A stretch of DNA of 64,000 nt from Arcobacter sp. F155 (GTDB taxonomy: Bacteria > Campylobacterota > Campylobacteria > Campylobacterales > Arcobacteraceae), in contig NZ_PDJU01000002.1 in assembly GCF_004116455.1 (NCBI RefSeq), forward strand, positions 1 to 64,000. The letters are read 5' to 3'. Shown here piece by piece: positions 1-8,115 of this stretch (positions are counted from its first letter, which is position 1; every line of letters begins with the position of its first letter). The notes under the pieces are model-generated. The model ran no database searches. It was given only the letters and a program-made list of their open reading frames with translations, and was not told the origin of the DNA. The position numbers were made by a program, and so were the translations under genes.

Positions 1-998
1 GTAGATAACATATAGAATGTTGATGCTAAAACCATGAACTTAATCAGAGTATTTGATTGTAATTGTTGCCATTCACCCTTCATTGTTAAAAGCATATTAA
101 TTGCTGATCCCCATGATGGTAAAATTAATACTACTGACATTACAGATCCCATTGTTTGCATCCAATCTGGAACTGTTGAGTAAATTAAGTGGTGTCCACC
201 TGCCCATAAATATACAAATAATAGACCCCAGAATGCTAAGATTGATAATTTATAAGAGTAAACATTTTGTCCTGACTCTTTTGGTAAGAAATAATAAATC
301 ATAGCAATAATTGGAACTGTAAATACAAAGGCAACTGCATTATGTCCATACCACCACTGAACAATAGCATCATTTGTACCAGCATACATTGATACTGAGT
401 GAATCCATGAACCATATCCAGATACAAAATAAGTTGGAACTTCCATATTATTAAATAGGTATAACATAGCTATTCCAAGGAAGGTTGCTATAAAGTACCA
501 AATTGAAATATATAGAGTTCTCTCTCTTCTAACTCCAATTAAACCAAAAATTGATACTCCCCAAAGTACCCACCATGCAACAACTAAAATATCTAAAGGC
601 CATTCTAATTCAGCATACTCTTTTGATGTTGTAATACCCATAAACAGAGTTACTACAGCTAAAAGAATAGTAATGAAGTAAAGTACAAAGTGTAATTTAG
701 CTACACCCATTAAGAATGGTGATTCTTTTAAAGATACTTTTAATACTCTTTGCCCGATATAATACCAACACGCAAAGATACCACTAAGAGTAAAACCAAA
801 CGCAACACCATTTGTGTGTAAAGGTCTTAATCTACTGAAAGTACCATATTCACCTGCTAGGTTATTTAAACCTGGGAATGCAAGTTGAAACGCTAGTATA
901 ACACCAATAGTCATACCTATGATACCAAACAAAATCGTTGTCATTGTAAATAGTTTTACAATAGAGTAATCATACTCGATTTTTGTATAACTTTTCAT
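1..998 (-). CDS. ccoN: cbb3-type cytochrome c oxidase subunit I, 5' part (runs off left edge)
   Basis: Reverse-strand translation from the ATG at 998 stays open for 332 codons to the window edge, so the C-terminal part is missing. CcoN is the haem-copper catalytic subunit of the high-affinity cbb3 terminal oxidase in the inner membrane, reducing oxygen to water. Visible motifs are RPLHTNGVAFGF (low-spin haem His), WWYGHNAVAF (first CuB His) and WAGGHHLIYSTVPDW (the CuB His pair), separated by many hydrophobic helices. The order and wording of these motifs are those of cbb3 rather than aa3 oxidases. A ribosome-binding site (AAGGAG, reverse strand) sits just before the start. ccoO/Q/P would be expected beyond the left edge; that is inference. 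Confidence 0.96.
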   Translation of the reverse strand, partial: MKSYTKIEYDYSIVKLFTMTTILFGIIGMTIGVILAFQLAFPGLNNLAGEYGTFSRLRPLHTNGVAFGFTLSGIFACWYYIGQRVLKVSLKESPFLMGVAKLHFVLYFITILLAVVTLFMGITTSKEYAELEWPLDILVVAWWVLWGVSIFGLIGVRRERTLYISIWYFIATFLGIAMLYLFNNMEVPTYFVSGYGSWIHSVSMYAGTNDAIVQWWYGHNAVAFVFTVPIIAMIYYFLPKESGQNVYSYKLSILAFWGLLFVYLWAGGHHLIYSTVPDWMQTMGSVMSVVLILPSWGSAINMLLTMKGEWQQLQSNTLIKFMVLASTFYMLS

Positions 999-1131
999 AT
1001 TTCTCCTTTATTGAAAGGATTATATTTTTAAATAGTGTCAACTTAGTGGTATATAAAATTTTTATTTATATTATAAAATTAGGATTATGGGATAAACTAT
1101 TAGATTTAAAAGTAGAAAATAAGAGATTTAA

Positions 1132-1485
1132 CTATAGTTTATTAAAAAGGTTTTGAAGTTCAGAAAAATCAAAAGGTTTTTTAAAATACCCTATTACATT
1201 AAGTTTTTTAGCTTCTAGATAATATTCTTCATCATTATCTGCTGTTATTAGTATTATTTTAGTATTTTCATTAGCTTTACGAATCTCTTTTATTAATTCA
1301 ATTCCATTGATTCTAGGCATTAATACATCACTAATAACCAGTTCAGGTTCATATTTTTTGTAAAGTTCTAAGCCCTCTACCCCATCTTTAGCAACATAAA
1401 CTTCTTCAAAAAAAGCACCTAACATATCTTTCATTATTTCAGAAACATCATAGTTGTCTTCAACATACAATACTTTTGTTATCAT
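1132..1485 (-). CDS. Stand-alone response regulator receiver (CheY-like), 117 aa
   Basis: A single receiver domain with no output domain. The acidic pair E9/D10, phospho-acceptor D53 (in VISDVLMPR), T81 and K103 (in the FKKP motif) are all present, so it should be phosphorylatable. It lies 57 bp downstream of a histidine kinase on the same strand, which makes that kinase its probable partner (inference from position). Such single-domain regulators act through protein contacts, for example on a second kinase or a diguanylate cyclase, and the target cannot be read from the sequence. Confidence 0.9.
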   Translation of the reverse strand: MITKVLYVEDNYDVSEIMKDMLGAFFEEVYVAKDGVEGLELYKKYEPELVISDVLMPRINGIELIKEIRKANENTKIILITADNDEEYYLEAKKLNVIGYFKKPFDFSELQNLFNKL

Positions 1486-1542
1486 AACTACTTCCTAAAA
1501 AGATATTATTTATATTATATATTCTTATTACTTTTAAATACT

Positions 1543-3198
1543 TTAGCTATATGATAAAGTTATTTTAAAAATAGCTCCATCTTTATCATTTTGAGCTATT
1601 AAAGAACCTTTCATATTCTCTTCTATAACCATCTTACACATGTAAAGTCCTATACCTATTCCTTGTGATTTAAATTTTGTTGTAAAATAAGGTTCAAAAA
1701 TTCTTTCAATAAGTTCTTTATCAATCCCTGAACCATAATCTTTAACAAAGATATAAAGATGATTATCATCCTCTTCCAAAGTTAAATCAATAACACACTC
1801 TTCTTTATCTTTCATACTATCAGAAGCATTTGATAAAAGATTTAATAAAACTTGAATAAGACCATTTTTAGAGCCTTTTATACTCTTTTTTGAAGTTAAT
1901 TTATTCTCAAGATTTATTTTGCATAAGTTGTTTCTTGCAGAAAAAAGAGTTAATGTTTTACTTAAAATATCATCTATATGAAAAAGTTCATTATTTACTT
2001 TTGGATTGAAAAAACTCATAAAGTCTTCAATAGTTTCAGACATATTATTTGTAAGCAGTTTACTCTTTTCAACTATATCACTTAATGCTTTTTCATCTAA
2101 ACTATTTGTTTGGTACTTTATTTCAATCTTTTGAATTAAAAGACCTAAAGTATTTAAAGGTTGTCTCCATTGATGGGCAATATTTCCAATCATCTCTCCC
2201 ATAGAAGCAAGTTTAGATTGCTGGAAAAGAAGCTGATCTTTATCTCGAAGACTATTTATAGCTTCACTTACTTCATTTTCAAGCTCTTTATTATAGTTTT
2301 CTAAAAACCTTTGATTTCTAAAAATCAAGAATAAAACAATAAATACAAAAAGAGAAATAATAAGATTGTAGTAAAATATTGTATTTTCTCCCTTTTCAAT
2401 TAAAGCTCTTTTATTTTGAGTTATTAATGACATAGAATAATTATTTTTATCATCGTATATTTGTATAGTATTTTCTAGACATGAACAACTATCATTTGCA
2501 GCTACTTTTACTTTTACATTCTTTAGGTATTCTGACTGTAATGTAATGTCATTATCTAAATAAGTATCTTCATTGATTTTCACTTCATTAAAAACTTTTT
2601 TTATACTATCAAGTGTTGAATTTGAAATTAACTTTCCTGCATAAATATATCCATTTACTTTTGCAGTACTATCACTATTTGAAATAGCTCTTTTTACTAA
2701 ATAAAACTTGTTTTTACTTAAGTCTTTATCATCTTTGATTTTATCTTTATATATAGTAACAAACTCTTTTCTTTCAGAAAACTCAGCTAAAATATTTTCT
2801 ACTAAATGTCTGTTATCTTTATAATATTTATTTAGGACAGTTGAAGTAAATTGTATCTCATCTTTTAAATTTGTAAATATTATAAAATCTATTTCTAACT
2901 CTTCAAGGGTGTTTGTTCCTTCTCTGAAGTTTTCATAAATATAAGACTGGTCTTTGTTTTGAATAAAATCATAAGTGTCATCCCATTTTGCATAGTCATT
3001 GATAATGGAATCAATATAAGAAAGTTTTTTGTTTATAATGTCTAAAGAAGAAGATAGATTTTTTATATTTTGTTCACTTTCTAACTCTTCAAAACTTTTA
3101 ATAAAAAATTTATAACTTGTAATAGATAGTACCATAACAACAAATATTGAGACAATACTCGTAATCAAAGGATTTAGTTTTATATATTTCTTTTTCAT
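1543..3198 (-). CDS. Membrane sensor histidine kinase with CHASE4-like sensor domain, 551 aa
   Basis: Residues 10-35 form a first membrane helix. Residues about 40-265 form a periplasmic sensor with the KWDDTYDF pattern typical of CHASE4 domains. A second membrane helix covers about 274-294. A coiled linker leads to the dimerization box AHQWRQPLNT with phospho-acceptor H342, then an HATPase domain with N box (LLSNASDSM, about 452-462), G1 (DYGSGI, about 487) and G2 (GIGIGLYM, about 513). All catalytic motifs look intact. The HxWRQPL form of the H box is the family common in Campylobacterota. It is followed by the receiver protein at 1132-1485, probably its cognate regulator. The ligand is unknown. 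Confidence 0.92.
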   Translation of the reverse strand: MKKKYIKLNPLITSIVSIFVVMVLSITSYKFFIKSFEELESEQNIKNLSSSLDIINKKLSYIDSIINDYAKWDDTYDFIQNKDQSYIYENFREGTNTLEELEIDFIIFTNLKDEIQFTSTVLNKYYKDNRHLVENILAEFSERKEFVTIYKDKIKDDKDLSKNKFYLVKRAISNSDSTAKVNGYIYAGKLISNSTLDSIKKVFNEVKINEDTYLDNDITLQSEYLKNVKVKVAANDSCSCLENTIQIYDDKNNYSMSLITQNKRALIEKGENTIFYYNLIISLFVFIVLFLIFRNQRFLENYNKELENEVSEAINSLRDKDQLLFQQSKLASMGEMIGNIAHQWRQPLNTLGLLIQKIEIKYQTNSLDEKALSDIVEKSKLLTNNMSETIEDFMSFFNPKVNNELFHIDDILSKTLTLFSARNNLCKINLENKLTSKKSIKGSKNGLIQVLLNLLSNASDSMKDKEECVIDLTLEEDDNHLYIFVKDYGSGIDKELIERIFEPYFTTKFKSQGIGIGLYMCKMVIEENMKGSLIAQNDKDGAIFKITLSYS

Positions 3199-3262
3199 TT
3201 GAATATATTAACCTAAATAATGTTTACTTAATATAAATATAGATTAAAAAAATTAAGATTAG

Positions 3263-3314
3263 ATAGTTGGCGACCCCAGGATGATTCGAACATCCGTCTT
3301 CAGGAGGAAATCCT
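3263..3314 (-). repeat. attL-like direct repeat: displaced 3' part of tRNA-Glu
   Basis: These 52 bases are identical to 19151-19202, which hold the anticodon loop, variable region, T arm, 3' acceptor strand and CCA end of tRNA-Glu. The match stops abruptly inside the anticodon region, and the 5' half of the tRNA is absent here. This is the footprint of site-specific integration into a tRNA gene, with the displaced original 3' end left at the far side of the element. An integrase gene begins about 150 bp inside. Confidence 0.93.
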
Positions 3315-3440
3315 TATCTAGTATATTTTTCAATAATCCTTAAATATTAAAATACTACTCAACATACCTTATTATATAGGTCTTTAAAGAGTTTGACTTT
3401 TTCCAATAAAACTTATATAATTCAATAAATATTAAAATTG

Positions 3441-3460
3441 AGTTGGAAATAGGTTGGAAA
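3441..3460 (+). repeat. 20-bp repeat near left end of the element (integrase arm-site candidate)
   Basis: The 20-bp string AGTTGGAAATAGGTTGGAAA contains TTGGAAA twice and recurs exactly at 19087-19106, just inside the other end. An inverted TTTCCAA also lies at about 3402-3410. Paired short repeats inside both ends, close to the core att repeats, are what arm-type binding sites of tyrosine integrases look like. The role is inferred. Here the repeat also covers the bases directly upstream of the integrase ATG, so it could serve autoregulation. Confidence 0.6.
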
Positions 3461-4558
3461 ATGTCAAGAATAAAAACTAGACTTACTGGTATTTATTATC
3501 GAGAGTCAAAAACAAATGGTAAACCTGACAAAACATATTATATAACATATAAGAATGAACAAAATAAAACTGTTGAAAAAAAGATTGGAAAATACTCAGA
3601 AGGTTTTAGAGAAAACTATTGCAATCAAATAAGAAATGAAATAATTACTAAGCAACGAATAGGAGAAGAACCACCTGCTATATCAAAGAAAAAAAAGAAA
3701 TCTATACAAACTATAGAAAAAATTGCAGAGTCTTATTTTGAGCAAAGAAATGACACTAGAAGTACATTGACAGATAAATCAAACTACAACAAATATATTA
3801 AAGTCTTTTTCAATAATATAGATATTGATAATTTAAATAAAACAAATATTGATAGCTTTTCAAAGTATCTACAAAGTGTAACCTATTCCAAAAACAATAA
3901 AAAACTTGCAGAGAAGACAATTAACAATATTCTAAACCTATTTAAAACAATTATCAAATATGGAGTAAAAAATGACTTTGTTAAAAATGATGTATCAAAG
4001 TATGTAAAACTTTTTTCAATAGATAATGCAAGGGAAAGGTTTTTATCAAAAGAAGAAATAAATACTTTATTTGAAAGTTCTAAAGATGATGATGTTTTAT
4101 ACCTAATATATAAAATTGCATTGAATACTGGAGCAAGACTATCATCAATATTAAACATACAAAAGAATGATATTGATTTTACCCATGAGCTGCTAACACT
4201 TAAAGACTTTAAAAATAAAAGTACCTATAAAGCTTTTTTAACAAAGGAATTAAGTCAATTACTAGAGAACTACATTATAAACCATGATATTAGGAATAAA
4301 CTCTTTATTTCAAATCCTGAGCGGAGATTAAGAGCATTATTAGATAATTTGTTTAATAATGATATTGAAGAGAATGATAGAAAAAATAAAATAGTATTTC
4401 ATACACTTAGACATACATTTGCAAGTCACTTAGCAATAAATGGAACACCTATTTTTACAATTCAGAAACTTATGAATCATAAAGATATAAAAATGACTTT
4501 AAGATATGCAAAACTATCTCCTGATAGTGGAAGAGAAGCAATTAAAAATTTATACTAA
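3461..4558 (+). CDS. Tyrosine-type site-specific recombinase (integrase)
   Basis: Catalyses integration and excision of the surrounding element at tRNA-Glu. The 365-aa product has an N-terminal arm-binding-like region, a SAM-like core-binding domain (about 85-185) and a C-terminal catalytic domain with R226 (TGARLSS), H314 and R317 (HTLRHTF), H340 (MNHKD) and nucleophile Y349 (TLRYAKL). I chose ATG 3461 rather than the in-frame TTG at 3443, because the latter codons lie inside a 20-bp repeat found again at the other end of the element. The position next to the tRNA fragment is the usual one for tRNA-targeting integrases. Intact by eye. Confidence 0.95.
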   Translation: MSRIKTRLTGIYYRESKTNGKPDKTYYITYKNEQNKTVEKKIGKYSEGFRENYCNQIRNEIITKQRIGEEPPAISKKKKKSIQTIEKIAESYFEQRNDTRSTLTDKSNYNKYIKVFFNNIDIDNLNKTNIDSFSKYLQSVTYSKNNKKLAEKTINNILNLFKTIIKYGVKNDFVKNDVSKYVKLFSIDNARERFLSKEEINTLFESSKDDDVLYLIYKIALNTGARLSSILNIQKNDIDFTHELLTLKDFKNKSTYKAFLTKELSQLLENYIINHDIRNKLFISNPERRLRALLDNLFNNDIEENDRKNKIVFHTLRHTFASHLAINGTPIFTIQKLMNHKDIKMTLRYAKLSPDSGREAIKNLY

Positions 4559-4568
4559 AAGGTAAATC

Positions 4569-5087
4569 ATGAACTATAATGAAAATTCAAGTACTATAAA
4601 TGAGACTATTTACATGAATTGGGTTTGTCCACATTGTAATATTAAAGCTATCGTATTAAAAAATAACTTTGATTTTACATGTTCTGAATGTGGATTTAAA
4701 GAAATTAATGATTATATTGATCATAGTATTTACTTAAAGGAAGAATTTAGAAACTATGATACTTTAATCAAGTTAGATAGAGATTTCAAGCTTATAAAAG
4801 AATCATCAGAGCTAAACCCTGATGAATATGATTTAACTTTTCTATTTGGGAAAATGAATCCAATAAAAAAATTAATTGTAAATATTAATGATTTCAATAA
4901 AAAGGCTTTAGATACAAAATCAAAGAATATAATAATGGTATTTAATATTCAAAAAAAGAAATCACTTTTAGATTTAAATAACTATATAAAAGTACTAACT
5001 GAAAATACTTTTCGGGATTACAATCCTATAATTGGAGTTATAGATAATGAAACAGAAGATGATAAACTGATATTGTATTATCAATAA
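4569..5087 (+). CDS. Unknown 172-aa protein: N-terminal zinc ribbon, C-terminal FtsZ-C-like segment
   Basis: Starts 10 bp after the integrase stop, so it is probably cotranscribed. Residues about 18-43 hold a CPHC...CSEC pair of CxxC knuckles, a zinc ribbon. The last 55 residues follow the pattern seen in FtsZ/tubulin C-terminal domains: KNIIMVFNI, a helix with an LLDLNNY pattern, then NPIIGVIDN and a final strand ILYYQ. That resemblance was judged by eye only and may be a general alpha/beta pattern. There is no GTPase motif, so it cannot be a working FtsZ. I do not recognise the gene; it may be element cargo or a regulator. Confidence 0.7.
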   Translation: MNYNENSSTINETIYMNWVCPHCNIKAIVLKNNFDFTCSECGFKEINDYIDHSIYLKEEFRNYDTLIKLDRDFKLIKESSELNPDEYDLTFLFGKMNPIKKLIVNINDFNKKALDTKSKNIIMVFNIQKKKSLLDLNNYIKVLTENTFRDYNPIIGVIDNETEDDKLILYYQ

Positions 5088-5184
5088 ATTTAAAAAGTAT
5101 AGATATGATTTATATATCTTCTTTTGGGAGTGTTAGAAATTTTGTGTCAGTCTGATAGAATTTATAATTCTAAAGGATTGAACA

Positions 5185-6387
5185 ATGAATCAAACATTTG
5201 ATTTAAATGAAGCACTTGAACAAATAAAAGCAGGTTCAAAAATAGATGGTAAAGATGGAGTCTTAGCTCCTCTTATTAAACAACTTACAGAAGCTGTATT
5301 AAAAGCTGAACTTGAGTCTCATTTAACTTCTGAGATAAATAAAAATAGAAAAAATGGTAAATCTATTAAAACTATGAAAAGTAGTGTTGGTGAATTTGAA
5401 CTTGATGTTCCAAGAGATAGAAATGGTTCTTATGAGCCTCAAATAGTTAAAAAACATCAAACTCATATGTCAGATAATATAGAACAAAAAATTCTATCTT
5501 TGTATGCTTTAGGAAATAGTTATAGTCAAATATCTGAACATATTGAAGAAATGTATGGAATGAGTTTTTCTAAAGCTACAATAAGTGCTGTTACTGATAA
5601 AGTTATACCATTATTAAAAGAATGGCAACAAAGACCACTTGAATCAATCTACCCCTTTGTGTGGCTTGATGCAATACACTATAAGATTAAAGATAATGGA
5701 AGATATATATCTAAAGCTGTTTATACTGTTTTAGGAGTTGGATTAAATGGTAAAAAGGAGATATTAGGATTATATCTGTCAGAAAATGAAGGAGCTAATT
5801 TTTGGTTACAGGTTTTAACTGATTTAAATAATAGAGGAGTAGAAGATATACTTATTGCTTCAATAGATAGTTTAAAAGGATTTCCAGAAGCTATAAATGC
5901 TATATTTCCTAATACTGAAATACAACTATGTATTGTTCATCAAATTAGAAATTCAATTAGATATGTTGCTTCAAAAAACCAAAAAGAGTTTATGAAAGAT
6001 TTAAAACTTATTTATCAAGCTATTTCAAAAGAATCAGCAGAAGAAGCATTAGTTCAACTTGAAAATAAGTGGGGTAAAAAATACCCTATTGTAATTCAAT
6101 CTTGGAAAAACAAGTGGGAAAACTTATCTGCCTATTTTAAATATCCTGAAGATATTAGAAGAATTATCTATACTACAAATATTATTGAATCAATACATAG
6201 GCAATTTAGAAAGCTTACTAAAACTAAAGGAGCTTTTCCAAATGAAAATTCACTTTTAAAACTATTGTATATGGGAATTCAGAATGCAAATAAAAAATGG
6301 ACTATGCCAGTTAGGAATTGGTCTCTTACAATCTCTCAACTTACAATATTTTTTGAAGGTAGGTTAGATAATCAATTGAGTATTTAA
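5185..6387 (+). CDS. IS256-family (mutator-type) transposase, 400 aa
   Basis: Full-length DDE transposase for the family (about 400 aa). Seen are the first Asp in VWLDAIHYKI, the second Asp in IASIDSLKGFPEA followed by the family's C-x2-H (LCIVHQIRNS), and the Glu region in TTNIIESIHRQFRK. No internal stop or frameshift is present, so it is probably active. It begins about 35 bp from the left inverted repeat, leaving no room for another gene on that side. It converges with the passenger permease, with a shared hairpin terminator between them. Confidence 0.96.
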   Translation: MNQTFDLNEALEQIKAGSKIDGKDGVLAPLIKQLTEAVLKAELESHLTSEINKNRKNGKSIKTMKSSVGEFELDVPRDRNGSYEPQIVKKHQTHMSDNIEQKILSLYALGNSYSQISEHIEEMYGMSFSKATISAVTDKVIPLLKEWQQRPLESIYPFVWLDAIHYKIKDNGRYISKAVYTVLGVGLNGKKEILGLYLSENEGANFWLQVLTDLNNRGVEDILIASIDSLKGFPEAINAIFPNTEIQLCIVHQIRNSIRYVASKNQKEFMKDLKLIYQAISKESAEEALVQLENKWGKKYPIVIQSWKNKWENLSAYFKYPEDIRRIIYTTNIIESIHRQFRKLTKTKGAFPNENSLLKLLYMGIQNANKKWTMPVRNWSLTISQLTIFFEGRLDNQLSI

Positions 6388-6401
6388 AACTATAAGTATA
6401 A

Positions 6402-6424
6402 TAGCCATCTTTTTTAGATGGCTA
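6402..6424. terminator. Bidirectional hairpin terminator between transposase and permease
   Basis: Perfect 9-bp stem TAGCCATCT / AGATGGCTA with a T5 loop, placed exactly between two convergent stop codons. AT-rich flanks on both sides make it usable in either direction. Confidence 0.75.
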
Positions 6425-6426
6425 CT

Positions 6427-7470
6427 TTAATTCTTTTTTGAAGATATAGACTTAATCCATTGCTTACCAACAAAATAAAACATAGTGACTAAAAATATAA
6501 TAGCACCACCTATATCAAGTATTGATTTTGATTCACTTTCTAAACTATCTAATGTATAAACAAACCATTCTTTTGGAAATGCAAAATCAATCATTAATGC
6601 AAATGAAACAGTGACTACAATAATTGAGATAAGATATATTATTAAGACATCATTTCCAAGAATTTTCTTTATAATCCCTGCTGTAATGATATTTGTAGCA
6701 GGAGCTGCTGCTAAAAAAATAAAAGCTACTCCAGGACTTACTCCAACTGCTAACATTGATAAAGCAATAGGAATGGCTGAAATAGAGCATACATATAAAG
6801 GTAATGCAACTAAAAAAACTAATGCATAAGCGATAAACAAATTATCATTTAAAAATTCAACCCCATTATTTGGAATTAAAAGTAAAAATAAAGTTGCTAA
6901 TATTAGCCCATAAAACATTGGTTTGGCTAAATCACTAAAAACTTCATTCATTGCATAATCATATGCTTTTTTAAATTGACTCTCTTTTACTACTTCATTA
7001 GAAGAAGAACCACAACAAGAAGAACTACAACAAGACTTTTTCTCTTCTTCTTGAATGTCATCATATGATTCTTTTACAAAACTACCAGCGACAACTCCAC
7101 TAATGAAACTTGAAATAACTCTAATTATTGCCACTGGAAGACCAAATACTCCATATGTAGCTATAATTGAATCAATTCCAGTCATTGGAGTAGTAATATA
7201 AAAACTTGTCACAGCTTTTTTAGAAGCACCTTTTTGTCTTAAACTTGTAGCCAAAGGTATTACACCACAAGAACAAAGAGGAAGAGGAATACCATATAAT
7301 GCCCCTTTTAAAGCACTATATTTATTATCTTCACCTAAATGTTTTTTAATCCAATCTTCTGAAATATATAGGTGGATTATTCCTACAAAAATTAATCCAA
7401 TTAAAACATATAGACCTATCATTACTGATAGTTCCCAAAAGCTTTGCAAAAAATTTAATATAAATTCCAT
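6427..7470 (-). CDS. Membrane permease, ArsP / SO_0444 type (metal or arsenical efflux), 347 aa
   Basis: Predicted inner-membrane exporter with about eight to ten hydrophobic segments. The loop PLPLCSCGVIPLATSLRQKG and the later APATNIITAG segment are hallmarks of the DUF318/ArsP permease family. Residues about 150-162 hold a cytoplasmic Cys cluster (CCSSSCCGSSS), a likely metal or metalloid docking site. Known relatives export trivalent organoarsenicals (ArsP) or are linked to Cu/Zn tolerance (SO_0444 family); the substrate here is not certain. It starts 2 bp after the ArsR-type regulator, so the two form one operon. Both lie inside the IS256 ends as passengers. Confidence 0.85.
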   Translation of the reverse strand: MEFILNFLQSFWELSVMIGLYVLIGLIFVGIIHLYISEDWIKKHLGEDNKYSALKGALYGIPLPLCSCGVIPLATSLRQKGASKKAVTSFYITTPMTGIDSIIATYGVFGLPVAIIRVISSFISGVVAGSFVKESYDDIQEEEKKSCCSSSCCGSSSNEVVKESQFKKAYDYAMNEVFSDLAKPMFYGLILATLFLLLIPNNGVEFLNDNLFIAYALVFLVALPLYVCSISAIPIALSMLAVGVSPGVAFIFLAAAPATNIITAGIIKKILGNDVLIIYLISIIVVTVSFALMIDFAFPKEWFVYTLDSLESESKSILDIGGAIIFLVTMFYFVGKQWIKSISSKKN

Positions 7471-7472
7471 AC

Positions 7473-7832
7473 TTATTCCTTGAATAAAAATATTTTTTCT
7501 AATAAACCTATTAAATCAGGGTTATTCACTTCATCAATAAAATAGTAAATAGTTAAACCTTCTCTTGATTTATTCAATATTCCACCATCTTTTAATTTTC
7601 TAAGGTGTTGTGAAATTGCAGATTGATTAACTTCTAATATTTCACCAATGTCACATACACAAAGTTTATTGAAGTTTTTAAGTAGTAATACAATTTTTAG
7701 TCTAACACTATTTGACAGTAGTGCTAATTTTTCTGATTCTTTTTCTATCTCTAAATGATTATCAGAAATAAAACTCTTAGCTTTTTCAACTTCACTGATA
7801 TTACTTGACTCTCTATAACATTCTTCACTCAT
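7473..7832 (-). CDS. ArsR/SmtB-family metal(loid)-responsive repressor, 119 aa
   Basis: Winged-helix repressor with the alpha-3 metal-binding pattern KLCVCDIGEI (CVC box) followed by recognition helix QSAISQHLRKLKDGGIL and a beta wing (GLTIYYFID). A CVC pair in this helix is typical of As(III)- or Cd/Pb-sensing members. ATG 7832 has a GGAG ribosome-binding site. A 26-bp perfect palindrome lies just upstream and is the likely operator, so it probably represses itself and the downstream permease until metal binds. The N-terminal C5 may add a ligand. It is a passenger gene of the IS256 element. Confidence 0.9.
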   Translation of the reverse strand: MSEECYRESSNISEVEKAKSFISDNHLEIEKESEKLALLSNSVRLKIVLLLKNFNKLCVCDIGEILEVNQSAISQHLRKLKDGGILNKSREGLTIYYFIDEVNNPDLIGLLEKIFLFKE

Positions 7833-7847
7833 ATAAACTCCAATATA

Positions 7848-7873
7848 ATTATATTAGAATATTCTAATATAAT
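7848..7873. promoter_or_regulatory. Operator palindrome of the arsR-permease operon
   Basis: A perfect 26-bp palindrome centred between 7860 and 7861 (half-site ATATTAGAAT) begins 15 bp upstream of the arsR start. ArsR/SmtB repressors bind such AT-rich dyads over their own promoter, so this is the probable operator. The function is inferred from position and symmetry. Confidence 0.75.
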
Positions 7874-8115
7874 AAAATATGTTTGTCAAGTTGATTTATT
7901 ATTTGTGGAATTAAATTTACAAATAATTATGAATATGATATAGTTTTATTCAACTATCAGGATTTGACACAAAACTCTAAACAGTCTCCTTCTTTTTTAA
8001 AACTATTTTACACTTCCTTAATTTATTATAAAAAGAAAAACATCCTTTTATAAAATGTAGTATTTAATCGAGAAAATGTATTGCTTCAAGTGTTTAAAAT
8101 GATATATCATTTTTT

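Larger units (their letters stand above)
5126..7988. mobile_element. IS256-family insertion sequence carrying passenger arsR and permease genes
   Basis: The ends are imperfect inverted repeats: 5126-5149 matches the reverse complement of 7965-7988 at 18 of 24 positions without gaps, including ten in a row (TTTTGTGTCA). Immediately outside, CTTCTTTT occurs at 5118-5125 and again at 7989-7996, an 8-bp target duplication as expected for this family. The 2863-bp element holds an IS256-type transposase on the plus strand plus, convergent to it, an ArsR-family regulator and a permease. The exact ends and duplication suggest a recent insertion as one unit. It split the space between the zinc-ribbon gene and the retron reverse transcriptase. 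Confidence 0.9.

Noticed and set aside
101-304. 67-aa plus-strand frame at the left edge
   Set aside because: Lies antisense inside ccoN, whose motifs are unambiguous on the minus strand.
3443-3460. Integrase start at TTG 3443
   Set aside because: These codons are part of a 20-bp repeat also found at the other end; ATG 3461 gives a normal integrase N terminus.
6427-7832. arsR and permease as ordinary cargo of the tRNA element
   Set aside because: The inverted repeat and the second copy of the 8-bp target duplication lie beyond arsR, so both genes are inside the IS.
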